Source of the DNA: Liolophura sinensis
Taxonomy: Eukaryota > Mollusca > Polyplacophora > Chitonida > Chitonidae
DNA length: 64,000 nt
NCBI RefSeq assembly: GCF_032854445.1
Contig: NC_088295.1
Span: 13,131,385-13,195,384 of the forward strand
Direction: 5' to 3'
The translations under genes were made by a program, and so were the position numbers. Under the pieces are notes generated by a model. The model saw nothing but the letters and a program-made list of their open reading frames with translations, searched no databases and had not been told where the DNA came from. The first letter of the stretch is position 1, and each line of letters starts with the position of its first letter. Below, in pieces: positions 23,700 through 35,222 of this stretch.

Positions 23700-24600
23700 T
23701 GGGGTTGGTAATGGCGATGCACCCCACTTGTATCGCCGAAATCGTCACCACCTGAAACCTGAGGTTTTTAGTGGTGATTTTAACCGAGAAGAATACCTGA
23801 AAGTATTCAAACCATATCCAGAATTAACTACTGGAATAAAGATAAATAGTCTGATTATTTGTTTTCACCTTGAACAGGAGCAGCCAGACAATTGGCTTGT
23901 ACTTTATCTGAAAGGAAGCAATGTGATTATGATAGCTTAGTGACTGCTCTCGATGACAGATTTGGTCCCAGAGGTCAAGCTGAACTGTAAACCTAATTAA
24001 GGGGAAGGCGGCGTGGTGAAAGGGAGAGTCTCCGAGAGTTTGGGCATGCCATCCGCAAACTCTCCACTATGGTATATCCTGGTATGTCGCCTGAGCACCA
24101 GGATAAACTGACTAAAATTCACTTCATTGATTCGCGTTGATGAAGATTACAAAATGAGAATGCAGGTTCAACAGAGTAAACCCAATACTTTACAAGATGC
24201 AGTGACACTGACATTGGGTATTGATGGATATTGGAAAATTAAAGAACATCGTGAAAACCATGTTTCGCGTCGTATAAATGTGACGGAAATTTCTGCCAGT
24301 GACAGTGATGAAAAATTACAGTCACGAATTGACGAACTAGAGAGAAAATTAGTAGAGATGATAAATCGTCATTATGCTCAGGGGAGTGGGAATTATTCCC
24401 GATCTGGGAAACACAATCTAAAGGGCATAGAATGCTTCCTGTGTCATAAACCTGGACATTACAAACGGAACTGTCCATTACACAGGGATGGGAATAGAGT
24501 TCAGCAATCGGAAACGGCGTGCAGCCGAGCCAAAGGGACAGGGGTCGGTTGTAAACAATCAGCCCCGACAATCGCAGGAAATTACAGTTTTAATTTCTGA
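23700..24600 (+). pseudogene. gag-like remains of the Ty3-like fossil
   Basis: Capsid-like sequence is followed by a CCHC zinc knuckle (CFLCHKPGHYKRNC, near 24.43-24.48 kb) and a basic tail. Fossil, not intact. Confidence 0.75.
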
Positions 24601-27600
24601 TGGAAGCATATCACTCCTTACAGATGACGCTATGAACCAACCAGTAGGTGTAGACAATGTAGTTTCGTCTACTGAAGTAGGGTTGGAAGATGTGAACAGT
24701 GGGAAGTATGTTTCTGGACATGTTGGCAATAGTAAAATTTTATTTCTCGTTGACACTGGTTAATGTGTAACTTTAATTTCTGAACATGTTTATTTCAATC
24801 TGCCAGTCAAGAACAGACCATCATTGAAACTCACACCTCTTACATTGTATAGTGCAGATAGAGGATTCTTGGCACAGCTGAATTTGATACTGGTATCTTG
24901 TCTCAACCCCCTATGATAGAGGTTACTGTGACGATCATAGAGAGTGATGCGATTCTTGGAATCGAAAATTGTGGAGGTCTACTATGAGTTGTCGACTAAT
25001 TACTGAAACTTTATCAGTCTTCCCTCTGGTGAACAGATTGTTGTACCTCTTAAGTCAAATACTGTTCAGGAAATTGTTGGGATATGTGCTATTTGTGAAC
25101 CCTATTTCAACAATGAAAAACATCCATAATTATTAGTTGGAAAAACTTTAGTCGACACTGAGAATATCTTTCCTGTTACCATTTTGAATGCTGGGAAAGA
25201 AACTGAGATAATCTATATAGGGGCAACTTTGGCTATGTTGGACACTGTTGAATTTTCGAACTGGGGACGTAAACACTTTGAGAATAGGTCATGTGATGAC
25301 CAGGTATTTAACACTGTGAATAGTGTTAAGATCTGCTTGGAGCAGAGGGATTTACCTGACTTTTTAGTTCCCATGTTTGAACGAAGTGCCAAGGATTTGG
25401 GTACTGAAGATAAAGCCAAAGTGGAAAAATTGTTGATAGATTATCAAGAAGTTTTTTGCTGAATCAGATTTTGACTTGGGCAGGGCGAAAAACATTCGAC
25501 ATCCAGTGAACACTGGTAATACTCTACCTCTGACACAACCAGCCAGGCGATTATCTCCGTCTAAACAGGAAGAAGCAGATACACAAATTAAAGACATGTA
25601 TGAGAAAGGCATAACTGAGAAGTCAATCAACCCAAGGGCATCACCTACAGTTCTGGTTACAAAGAAAGACGGTAGTACACGGTTTTGCATCGATTTTCGA
25701 AGACTAAATAGTGTGACAGTTAAAGATGCATACCCGTTGCCACGCATAGATGATTCCCTGGACTCTTTACATGGTGCCACTTGTTTTTCGACACTGGACT
25801 TCGCCAGTCGATATTGGCAGGTTGAGTTAGATGAGTCATCCAAAGAGAAAACTGATTTCATTACAAGGAGTGGTCTCTGGCAATTTAAAGTTTTGCCGTT
25901 TGGGGTCTGTAATGGACTCTCCACCTTTGAGCGTTTGATGGAATTAGTCCTTGCTGGATATCAATGGCAAATATGTCTCATATACATTAATGACATTAAA
26001 GTTTTTGGGAAGTGTTTTGAAGAAGCCGTTGAGAATCTTCGAAAAGTGTTTGATAGATTAAAGGAGGCAAGTCTAAAGTTGAAACCGAAAAAGTGTCACT
26101 TATTCCAAGATCAAGTGAATTATCTGGGGCATGTTATCCCTAAGGCTGGGGTTTCAACAGATCCTGGGAAAGTTCAGACTAGCATCTTATTACAGGCGTC
26201 ACATTAAAAACTTTGGGTCTCTTTGCAGACCACTTCATAATCTAACTGAACATGATAAAGATTTCAAATGGACTGAAGATTGTGAAACTGTCTTCAGAAC
26301 TTTGCAACAGAAATTGTCTACTGCACCAATCCTAGCTTTTCCCAGTTCACTGGTGGTTTTATTCTGGACACCCAAATGCAGGGAGGGAGGACAAAGTCAT
26401 AGCATATGCCAGCAGAACATTGAGTAAAGCAGAAAGGAATTACTGTGTTACTCGAAGAGAGTTACTTGGTGTAGTAACCTATGTAAAAAAATGTTTAACA
26501 TTACTTGGTTTCTGAATTTCAAAGAACCTGAAGATCAAATGGCCAGATGGTTGGGACTGTTAAGCACCTTTGACATTGACATTATTCATCGTCCAGGAAA
26601 GCAGCATGGGAATATAGATTCTCTATCTGGAATTACCTGTAACTGGTGTACTAAAATGGGTTACACAGTTAAGACAATAAACGGTATAACTACGGGAGAA
26701 GTCACCTTAAAGCCTAAATTCAGTGATGTGTCAGTACAGACAGATCATTCCGGTCCCATAACAACTGAAATAACAAAAATTAAGTGGTTACCAAAGAACT
26801 GGTCTTACAAACAGAAGAATCTAACATCATTCCGGCCCAAGGAATCAAAAAGATTGGTTGTCAACACTGTTACTACTAGAAAGCAATGCAATGAGAAATC
26901 TGACAGTGATATTCCTACTGTTCCATCACCTCCCCTTGAAAACATTGACAGATGGTCAAATGTGAAGATAGCTCAGGCTCAAGGAAAAGACAAAGATCTG
27001 GCCTGGATTATTTCATGCAAAGAGGCCAGTAATAAACGTCCTAACTGAGAGGAAGTGTCACCTTATAGCAAAGTAATCAAATCTTACTGGACTCAGTGGG
27101 ATAGACTTTCATTGCATGATAATGTCCATTACAGAAAGTGGGAATCTGATGATGGTTTACTATGTCACTGGCAGCTAATTTTACCCACTGCTTATCGTGG
27201 GGCAGTTTTTCAGCAGTTACATGCTTCTAAAACCTCTGGACATTTGGGTGTGGGAAAGACAATCCCTAAAATCAAAGCCAAATAGGCTTATGTTAGGGGG
27301 AGAAGATCTTTCTTTGGACATTACGGGTCGACCATTGGAATTGACAACAAATGATACCACAGATTATGCTTATGGACTTAGAGAACGTCTTTAAGTAGCT
27401 CAAGAGAAAGCAAGAGAATTTCAACAAAAGAATACTTTACGCCAGAAACGCAATTATAATGTAGGACGAAACGGGAAACTTTTCAACATTGGAGATGTAG
27501 TTTGGTTATATGACAACTCACGTAAGAAAGGCTGGACACTTGTAGCTAGTTGTCTTGTAGCTGGAGTGGGCTATAAATAACAGGAAAATTAGGTGACATG

Positions 27601-27700
27601 GTTTATCGTTTACAACAAACTCGCAACGCAAACCTAAACTGGTTCATAGAAATAGATTGAAGTGCTATGAGGGAACAGAATTAAAACGTTGGATTATTTC
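24600..27700 (+). pseudogene. pol-like remains of the Ty3-like fossil
   Basis: In order: an aspartic-protease-like segment (FLVDTG near 24.75 kb), reverse transcriptase (about 25.5-26.15 kb), RNase H remains (about 26.2-26.65 kb) and integrase N-terminal zinc-binding remains (HASKTSGHLGVGKT near 27.25 kb). Then comes a short C-terminal chromatin-binding-type stretch. Fossil with several interruptions. Confidence 0.85.
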
Positions 27701-27780
27701 TTGTAAATCACCAAACCCACAATAATGAAGTGAACAGACAATGATAACTGACTTTACTTGCCTTATATATATGTGCATGT

Positions 27781-28086
27781 GTGTTTTATTACAGTTTCAA
27801 GTCTACCGGTTCTCTGATCACCATGATGAATTCAGGCGATTTTCCTGGATTTGCATGCAGTTGTGGAACAAGATATTGGTCCAAGTCAGGTCTGTACAGA
27901 CACAAGCAGGTGTGCGGATCAAGAAGGAGAGAGAGGTGCCATTTTTGTAATAGTCATTTCGAGAACCAAGTCAAGTTGTACAAGCATTTTGAGAGAGACA
28001 ACCCACTTGCCCTGTTCCGAAGGCCAGTAAAGCACCAAAGCACTTCATCAAGCCCTTGGATGCCACCTTGTTGGATTCAGAAGTGA
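27781..28086 (+). CDS. Extra zinc-finger ORF between pol and right LTR of the fossil
   Basis: An open frame of about 100 codons follows an acceptor-like 'ttttattacag'. It carries two cysteine/histidine clusters (FACSCGTRYWSKSGLYRHK and CHFCNSHFENQVKLYKHFE) typical of C2H2-like fingers, with a basic linker. It occupies the slot where env or accessory genes sit in LTR elements. I do not recognise it as a known Ty3 protein. It could be a captured host exon or an accessory gene of this lineage. Confidence 0.4.
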   Translation: MFYYSFKSTGSLITMMNSGDFPGFACSCGTRYWSKSGLYRHKQVCGSRRRERCHFCNSHFENQVKLYKHFERDNPLALFRRPVKHQSTSSSPWMPPCWIQK

Positions 28087-28599
28087 AGGTTTTAAGTCTC
28101 GGAATCCCTCTTCTTGATGAAAGTCCATTATCACATGCACACCGGTTGTGAAGATTGTGACCACATCACCTCTTGTTGTGGCACCCCTTTCCCAGCCAGC
28201 TTCGCCATTTAAGATGAGGGCGGAAGTAGCAGACCTGTTTGGAGAGGTTATGTTACCTGAAGATGTCAATCAGTCATCATCTGCCCCCGTGCCCTCCCTA
28301 TCAGCCCTGTTTGATTCAATCCCTGTTGAGTCATGTCCTGTTTCTGCCTGTGTGCTGTCCCGTGTCTGTGCCCAAAACCACCACTGCGTCGTCATCCAGT
28401 ATCACCACTGCGTCTTCATCTAACGCCACCACCACTAATATCTCATCTCCCATCAGTGCCGTCCAGCTTCATTTCTCGACTGGCACTCAGACCACACCGA
28501 GGTTTTTGTTCTATCACATCCATAGTATAACAACTAAAACGTATCCAGATGGATGGGTTGTGAAACAAGAGGTAATTAAGAGTAATTGTGCTTGTGAGC

Positions 28600-30155
28600 T
28601 GGACGAGTGATGTTGTTGTTGACGATCCGACATATTTAGGATAATTCTAAGTATTTTTCAGTAATGTAGTGATGATAAGGTAGAAATTACGAAATTCTAT
28701 GTCATTGTCTTATTTGGAAAACCTTTACCTTCTATTTTCGTTCTTGTTTCACACAGAAAATATGACATTTATTGTCCTCAGTTCAACCTCGAAAGCAGAA
28801 GTTTGTATGGCGCCATTTTTGTACATTTATAGTAATTAGGGTGTCTATAGAAGGGGCACTTATAGGCTTTTAGAAATCGTACCAGGATTTTCCCACAACA
28901 GTTTGAAAAGGAATTTATCATTTAATACCCTTGTGTGGAAATTGGTTATACTTTTTTAGTAATATGGATGACAATATGGACTTTTCAGACATTGACATTT
29001 TCATTTTAGCTTGGTTGCGATCGTGATGACGTCATCCTGCCATCTGTGTTTACAAACTGTCAAAAACTGCTTCTCTGACTAATGAGAGTCTCCTAATTTG
29101 GTTTATTTTGGTTCACATCATGTGGAAATCTATTAATAGGCTGATTTTTAGCGTCTGCAGATGGCCTTGGAATCTGCCAGGGGATGACACCATGCTGGTA
29201 AGCATTCTCAGTCAGTAGCTATTTTATTAAGAGTGGGAAAATTCTTGTACCCTGAATTGGGAAACACTCCGAGTATCGGAAATAGTGATTTGTGATCCAG
29301 TTTAAGAATTCAGAGACAGTTGACTCTTGGTGGGAACCAGTGCCGGAAAACCGGGAATATAGTGTCAAAAATCTGGGAATTTTCCGAGTCCCAAAATTCT
29401 GGGACTCTCCAGTCTCGCGAAACCTGAGAATCCAACTCCAGTCTCGTGCAAGCGGAAATTATCTGAGATATCAAAAGTGGACCACGGAGAATATATACCA
29501 GAATAAATCATGTGAACTTTGGTACCATAATTTGAGACAAGAGTCTCATGGGACTTTTCCCAGTCCCAAAATTCTGGGCCTCTCCAATCTCACGAAACCT
29601 TAGAATCCAGCTCCAGTCTCGTGCAAGTAGAAACTATCTGAGATATCAAAAGGAGGCCACAGAGACTATACACAAGAATATATCAACTGAACTTTGGTAC
29701 CATAATTTGAGACAAGAGTCTCACGAGACATTCTGTGCCATGTATTGTGTTTTACTGGGACTCTGTCCCATATGACTCTCAACTGTACTTGTTTTAACTG
29801 CTGGTTCCTCCCACATGATAATAAATATTTATCATCTGATTGTCTGACAATCTGTTGTTGGAGAACTTTCCATTCGTATAAGAATCTCGAATCTCATGTA
29901 CAAGTCATACTGGATAACACCCCGAGTTCAGGAAATGTTATGAAATCGGATCCAAATAGTAGCGACGTCTGCGAGTTCAGGGGAGAGAATCGTGATTGAT
30001 TTATTCATTTAACAGGCCTCACTCGGCACGTTAAATATCAAACAGGATTAAAGTGATTGAATGGTGTCGCACTTCTTAGGTACCTGTATTCTTGAGGAGA
30101 AGACACAATAAGAAACGAAAGCATATAAGACAAATACAATAATTGAACCGCTACA
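28600..30155 (+). repeat. Right LTR of the Ty3-like fossil
   Basis: About 1.56 kb. It is longer than the left LTR mainly because a segment of roughly 175 bases (29381-29555) is repeated in tandem at about 29556-29730. Confidence 0.9.
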
Positions 30156-30189
30156 CTATTATTATAAAATTTTTTTTGTTTCTTATATG

Positions 30190-31240
30190 TTTCAGTTCCC
30201 TTTAGTTCCCTGTCAAACACAAGAGGATGACAACCAGTACAGAAAACTACCTAGATCCGCATCGGGCAAGGGTAAGTCCATCTTGGGCTCTGCAGCACAG
30301 GACGATCCTCACACACTATCACGTAAGGCAAATATTCTCAATTAAGTGTTTACAAGGGTGTAAAATGACTTTGAACAATTTTCTAACTTTATTTACCCCA
30401 GAAACGTATTTTTAACTTATTTTAACTAAAACAACTTATAACATTTAGAAATAAAAGTTATTTTCAGTGGCTGGACATTATTTTCTAATTTTAAGTATTT
30501 AAATTCCAATTTTACATAAGATTTAATTCAAAAATTTCCATTATTTAGTTAACACTGCATAATATTTTTATGTCTGCTGGAAAGGTCTTTAATGATAGCC
30601 ATAATCCACATCTATATTAAAGGTACCTAATTGTGCAACCCTTTATGTTGCACAAGTTATGTTGTTAATTGACCGTGCAGACCAGGTTGCGGAAGCCCAC
30701 AAGATGCCGTACCCAAGAGTCCGCATGTGGAAGAAGTCTAGAAATGTGTCAGTTATTTGACCACCCAACTACAAAAAGTTCCAGAGGAATCATAGTTTGA
30801 ATTCTCCATGGAAGCAATGAATCTTGTTCACCGCTACAGCTGACGTACACAACAACAGCACAACCAACAGCTACAAGGCTTGCAGCAGCAATTACCAACT
30901 GATCTGTCTGACCAGGCTCATGTTCAACCCCAACTTATGATGCAGTACTAATATGGGATGGTAATCCCCAGCCCCCCTCTCCACCCTACAGACTCTCATG
31001 CACCGTCACCCAAATACCACTGAATCAACTGATGCAGCCCAGCTTTGCTCAACTGCAGCCATCCCAAGGATTTTGTGCAAACTGCCACGGTTATCCCAAC
31101 ATCAATGCCCCTTAAGTGCAGCAAGAAGCCCCATCAGGATGAAGATGTACCCAATCTTCAGAATCACAGGGGTCGGGCGGGAAAGACACCATCACCTAGT
31201 TCTTTGACCGATTTAATGAATATGTTCCGTGATTAGAATC
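30190..31240 (+). pseudogene. Harbinger Myb/SANT-like accessory protein, later pieces
   Basis: Short coding-like blocks on the plus strand: QEDDNQYRKLPRSASGK (about 30.21-30.26 kb, between acceptor- and donor-like sites), QVAEAHKMPYPRVRMW (about 30.68-30.73 kb), a glutamine-rich TQQQHNQQLQGLQQQLP (near 30.85-30.9 kb), and an end reading LTDLMNMFRD before a stop near 31235. Interrupted by frame changes and stops. The Q-rich tail and the position between the element tips suit the C-terminal half of the accessory DNA-binding protein. If so, the LTR element sits inside one of its introns. Confidence 0.35.
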
Positions 31241-31300
31241 TTAAAATCACTTAAAAACGGTAATAGTTGGCTTCAAGCCAACATGAAGACCTTTTGGAAG

Positions 31301-31462
31301 AAATCTTGACATTTATATGAACACTTGAAATCTTGCCAGTATGAACACTGGAAATCTGGCCATGATGAACACAGGAAATCTTGCCATTGTGAACACTTGA
31401 AATCTTACTATTGTGAGCACTTGAAATCTTGCCATTATTAACACTTGAAATCTAGACATTTT
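31301..31462 (+). repeat. Minisatellite, ~24-bp 'gaacacttgaaatcttgccat' units
   Basis: About six to seven imperfect copies of a unit reading 'aaatcttgccattgtgaacacttg', inside the Harbinger body just after the accessory-protein relic. Confidence 0.85.
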
Positions 31463-32540
31463 TAGAGAACTTTAATCTTAATCTGGTCAAAAAACTTTGT
31501 AATAATTGTGAATACCTGTAAATATGTTAAAATAGTTTGCATTACTGTTCAAAGAGAGAGATTCTTTTCATAGATTCTTTTTTTTAAAGACTTCATATGT
31601 AATATGGAAGTGACCTCCGATACTGATATTGATACAGAAGCCTAAATACTTGCAATTTATGTGAAATTTAGAAAAGTTTTGTATATTACACAACATGTTT
31701 TACTGTACAATATTGTAGGTTGTAAACTGTACTTTACATCTTGTTTCTACAATGCAATACACTACCAAGGGGGACTTATTTGTTGGTGAAATAGATTGAA
31801 GTAAAGAAATAAAATTACATTTGCAGTTAAAACGGAACACATTAAAATAAAAATAGAAAAATATTAAACAAATTAAAATAGAACCAAATTAAGAATATAA
31901 CCTAAAAAAAACTTAATTAGATAAATTAAGAAAATAAGATGAAATAAGATAAATTACATACAAGAAAATGGGAATCGATGATTATAGAATTCGGGATAAG
32001 AAATAAAAAATATTATAACCAAAAACATGGGAAAAATAAATTCAGTGAGGTTGATTCATGGAGAAAAGATTTTGTCTTACCTAAACCATACTTTCCTGTT
32101 ATGGAACACTTCCAGGTGTGTGTGTGGTGGGTGATAGTACTTGCACAGATAATTGCCCTGGACTTTGGCCACCTTCAGTGAAGTATTCCCGACAAGATGC
32201 TCTAGTCCTACCATTGCATCATCGTGCCTCCAGGAGCCTTGGATGATTTCATGGGTTACAGGACCTTCCCTGTCGACATCATGGCTGGCTTGACTTGGAT
32301 ACCGTGTATGCATGATCAACGGTGCCATGGCAATGGACATCACTCTCTTTGGTTTCTGTTGCTATGTTGTTAACATACATCTGAATCTGTAATGAATACC
32401 ATGCATTTATAAATACATTTACACTTTTCGTTTTAATGCTACAATAACTATTTGTTAAAGATACGTTAATAATGTATAACTTTTCACGAGCAATAATTAA
32501 ATACAAAAAATAAATTTAAAATTAAATATAAATTTATAAA
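31463..32540. other. AT-rich Harbinger interior
   Basis: This is the non-coding gap between the two convergent Harbinger genes, very A-rich near 31.8-32.0 kb. No other gene seen. Confidence 0.4.
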
Positions 32541-33520
32541 TTATTTATTTTGACAGATAATAAATACATGAAAATAAATTGATAATTGTCTTTGGAGGAG
32601 GATGCCAAAGGAGTTCTCTATCACCCTTGGCACTTTTGAGAGAAGGTAGTTGAACACACGCTCTTCTTTGGCCATGCCTCGCTTTGGGTAGCGCTTCATT
32701 AAGCAGGCGTGTAGGGCAAATGCATCGTCTGCGATAATTGCATAAAGCAATGGCTGGTCATCATTTGGAAATGGTTCTGGTCCAAGGATGTCGGCCCTCT
32801 TAACTTCCAGAGCTTCATATACATCACCTTCTTTGAAGATACACCATTCAGAGCAGTTATCATGGTCACCGAAGCCATTGTATAAGAATTTGCAGTTGGC
32901 ATCATCAAGGGCTAATAGGGCAATAGACCGGAGGTTCTTATAGTTATAGCAGAATGATCCCCCACTGAATGGACAGCGGATGACAACATGTTTTTCATCT
33001 AAAGCATCAATGGTGTTATGGAAATTCCATCTGCTTAAAAATTGTTTGGCAACATCTTTCCACTGCTCTGGTGTAATTGGAAATGGGAGAATTTCTTCCA
33101 TGAACTCTCTAATAATGAATTCACATGTCTGTGGAATTATACGGCATATTGTGTTGAGGGCAACCCTGAAACCAAACTGAAAGCTGTTATATGAGTGACC
33201 AGTTGCCATGTAACGCAATGTAATGGCAAGACGTATCTTGCTTCTGGAGATGGGGTGTTAGACGTTCGATCATTTCATGGAACGGGTCAGGGGTGACACG
33301 AAAAAAGCTTTTGTAGCTCTCGATGTCCTAAGTTTTCATATTGTCTGTAATCTGGCCAACGCAACAGCCAGGGTTTGACCCAAACTGAACTATTTGAAGA
33401 TTTCTTCTTTTCGGGCATCCCTATTTTTCGGCACATCAGGAGATTGGCAGCTGCTCGTAATAGATATTCTTCTTCCTGGGAGATAATAATCGTCTTCTGA
33501 GCCCATGATGGAGAAGGAAA
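32541..33520 (-). pseudogene. PIF/Harbinger (HARBI1-like) transposase
   Basis: The longest open stretch is 32541-33218. Upstream, in other frames, lie WVKPWLLRWPDYRQYENL and DIESYKSFFRVTPDPFHEMIERL, the usual N-terminal part. The frame therefore changes once near 33235 and again near 33330. Core motifs, with relatives in brackets, are ALDEKHVVIRCP (AIDGKHVAIRCP), YNYKNLRSIALLALDDANCKF, PNDDQPLLYAII, ADDAFAL (GDDAFAL), EERVFNYLLSK and RVIENSFGIL. The first and third acidic positions are kept, but the second, VDVG in relatives, reads NGFG. The enzyme is therefore dead by both frame and active site. HARBI1-type proteins are DDE nucleases that cut at the element tips. Confidence 0.88.
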
Positions 33521-33668
33521 TGAGGGAGGAAATGCCCAGTAAACCCCTTTTATATACTTTCAAAACCATGTATGTTTCAATTTGTCCGGAATTTAGCATG
33601 TTAGATTTCGTGCTTCATATCGTAAATGTGTCTTAACTGGGTCTCAAGTTGTCTTAAACAATTCTTAA

Positions 33669-34237
33669 AGGAGAAGAAAACTTAAAACATGACACTACAT
33701 AGGCTGAAAAGAGCACATTTTTTTCTCTCTGGTGGTGCCTGCTGCATAATTTTGCGATTTTTCCATACACGTAAAGCCTAGATACGGCAAAGCTGGAATA
33801 AATCGCCGAGTCCATGACGTCCTCCATCTTTAACACCCTGTCATTTATGCTGGGGTGTGTTGCCTCTCAGCCAATGACAGTCGTTAAAACTGCCGGCTTG
33901 TTCGTGTAAACTCGGAACCTACGTCCAACATTCCGGTTTCCCGATCCTCAAGCGGAAAACGAAACTGTACTGTTCGCTATCCTCTGGGAAGAAGAGCGCT
34001 ACAGGAAATGTACGAACTGCACTTCGGCGGTTACCGACGGCAATTCTCCTGCTAACACAGAAGACTTCAGGGCTAGTTCTTAGGCAAAATGGAGTCGCCC
34101 ACAGTGGATTTTGGCGCTGACTTTATTGATAATTTATCAACTTGAGGTACATATTAGAGTTTTTTATAGTATGTACCTGCGAGGAAATGGATACTGTTTT
34201 CAGTGGTATTTGTTTGATATTTAAATTTTCTTCTCCT
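33669..34237. mobile_element. Non-autonomous TTAA-flanked MITE
   Basis: Inverted ends AGGAGAAGAAAA(C/T)TTAAA at both tips, each flanked by TTAA (33665-33668 and 34238-34241). About 570 bp with no coding capacity. TTAA flanks are the piggyBac signature. The tips do not show the usual CCY start, so assignment to piggyBac rests on the target site only. Confidence 0.5.
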
Positions 34238-34497
34238 TTAATACTTCTTAAACATTCGTATATTGTAAGCTGTCGCAAATTAATCGTATTATATCTTAAT
34301 TTAGTCTTCTTAACTCATTCGTGTCAACTATTATGAATTTCGTATCTAATTCGTTATTAAGTTGTGTTTTTCTTAAACTTGTCGTATACATTCTTAAAGA
34401 TTCATTGCATTCGTAAAGATGTACATTTTGGGGGTTCTTTTCACAAATGTTTACGAAGGTTAGTTCATGAGTGTTCGCCTTTTTCGTAAGTAACTTC

Positions 34498-34517
34498 CGT
34501 CTAAGTGGGAACGGGGC
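34498..34517 (-). repeat. Right terminal inverted repeat of the Harbinger element
   Basis: CGTCTAAGTGGGAACGGGGC, inverted match to 15293-15312 with one difference. Followed by TTA. Confidence 0.65.
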
Positions 34518-34603
34518 TTATATTGCCATAAGGCGACGTCATTTACGAGAAAAGTTACGAAAAACTGATTTACGAAGTTTTTTGAAAGCGGTCACTGTCC
34601 CTT

Positions 34604-34979
34604 GGTATATGCCATACTGAACATTACCCATGGTATCCAAAATGGCTATGTCACTTATGCTCTATAACGGCACATTGCAGTGATGCGCAATATGTTGTCG
34701 CATTGTCGTAACTGAAAAATCACGTTCTGGACCCCATCCCAAAAATATAAAAGAACTGGACAAAGTTGTAAAAGCAGTGAGCGCTTTATTACCAACCTGA
34801 TGGTATTCTGAAGAATAACGACAATTGACCAAAGTAAACACATGGTGGCGATCCGAAGGTTTAATTACTTGTTGCAAACTCCTTAAACCATAAATGCATC
34901 GTGCCGCTCATTTGGAACGTTGTTTATTTTAGGCATTACAGACATGTTGCCAGATAGATTAAGATAAGCAGTGATGCTC
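34604..34979. other. Gene-free stretch right of the Harbinger element
   Basis: Two overlapping minus-strand frames are open near 34.66-34.88 kb, but I recognise no domain in either. Confidence 0.35.
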
Positions 34980-35222
34980 ATTTATTTATTTATTTGATTG
35001 GTGTTTTACGCCGTACTCAAGAATATTTCACTTATACGACGGCGGCCAGCATTATGGTCGGAGGAAACCGGGCACAGCCCGGGAGAAACGCACGGCCATC
35101 CGCAGGTTGCTGGCGGACCTTCACACGTACGGCCAGAGATGAAGCCAGAATGAGCTGGACTTGAATTCACAGCGACAGTATTGGTGAGAGACGCCTGGGT
35201 CATTTCGCTGAGCTAACCAGCT
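34980..35222 (-). repeat. tRNA-derived SINE, reverse orientation
   Basis: The reversed tail 'tttatttatttatttgattgg', then 'tgttttacgccgtactcaagaatatttcacttatacgacggcggccagcattatgg'. It runs back to the decayed head 'tgggtcatttcgctgagctaacc'. Confidence 0.9.

Larger units (their letters stand above)
22101..30155 (+). mobile_element. Fossil Ty3/gypsy-type LTR retrotransposon with both LTRs
   Basis: Two long direct repeats (22101-23501 and 28600-30155), each beginning TG and ending CA, bracket gag- and pol-like remains. The inner edge of the left LTR is followed by 'ctggtggcag', a tRNA-primer-site-like motif common in this group. The order is gag with a CCHC knuckle, protease-like segment, reverse transcriptase, RNase H remains and integrase remains, then an extra zinc-finger ORF before the right LTR. 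This order (RT before integrase) and RT phrases such as LPRIDDSLDSLHGA and STLDFASRYWQVEL place it with Ty3/gypsy. It is clearly broken, with roughly half a dozen or more interruptions. The LTRs differ at about one base in ten in the stretch I compared, so it is old. No matching target duplication is visible. Confidence 0.9.
15293..34517. mobile_element. Decayed PIF/Harbinger element, interrupted by other elements
   Basis: The tips match as inverted repeats: GCCCCGTTCCCACGTAGACG at 15293-15312 and its reverse complement, with one difference, ending at 34517. Flanks are TAA (left) and TTA (right), the 3-bp TWA target type of this superfamily, although not identical as a direct repeat. Both sub-terminal regions (15.3-15.85 kb and 34.24-34.5 kb) are full of 'attcttaa/attcgtaa' motifs. 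The right part holds a HARBI1-like nuclease gene on the minus strand. Pieces of the companion Myb/SANT-like protein lie on the plus strand. The body is split by a hAT element, a Ty3-like LTR element and a MITE. Without these it would be roughly 6 kb. It remains possible that the two tips come from different copies. Confidence 0.55.

Noticed and set aside
34655-34877. Two overlapping minus-strand frames (62 and 71 codons)
   Set aside because: No family recognised. The phrase ERDFSVTTMRQ superficially recalls the hAT C-terminus, but flanking residues do not fit.
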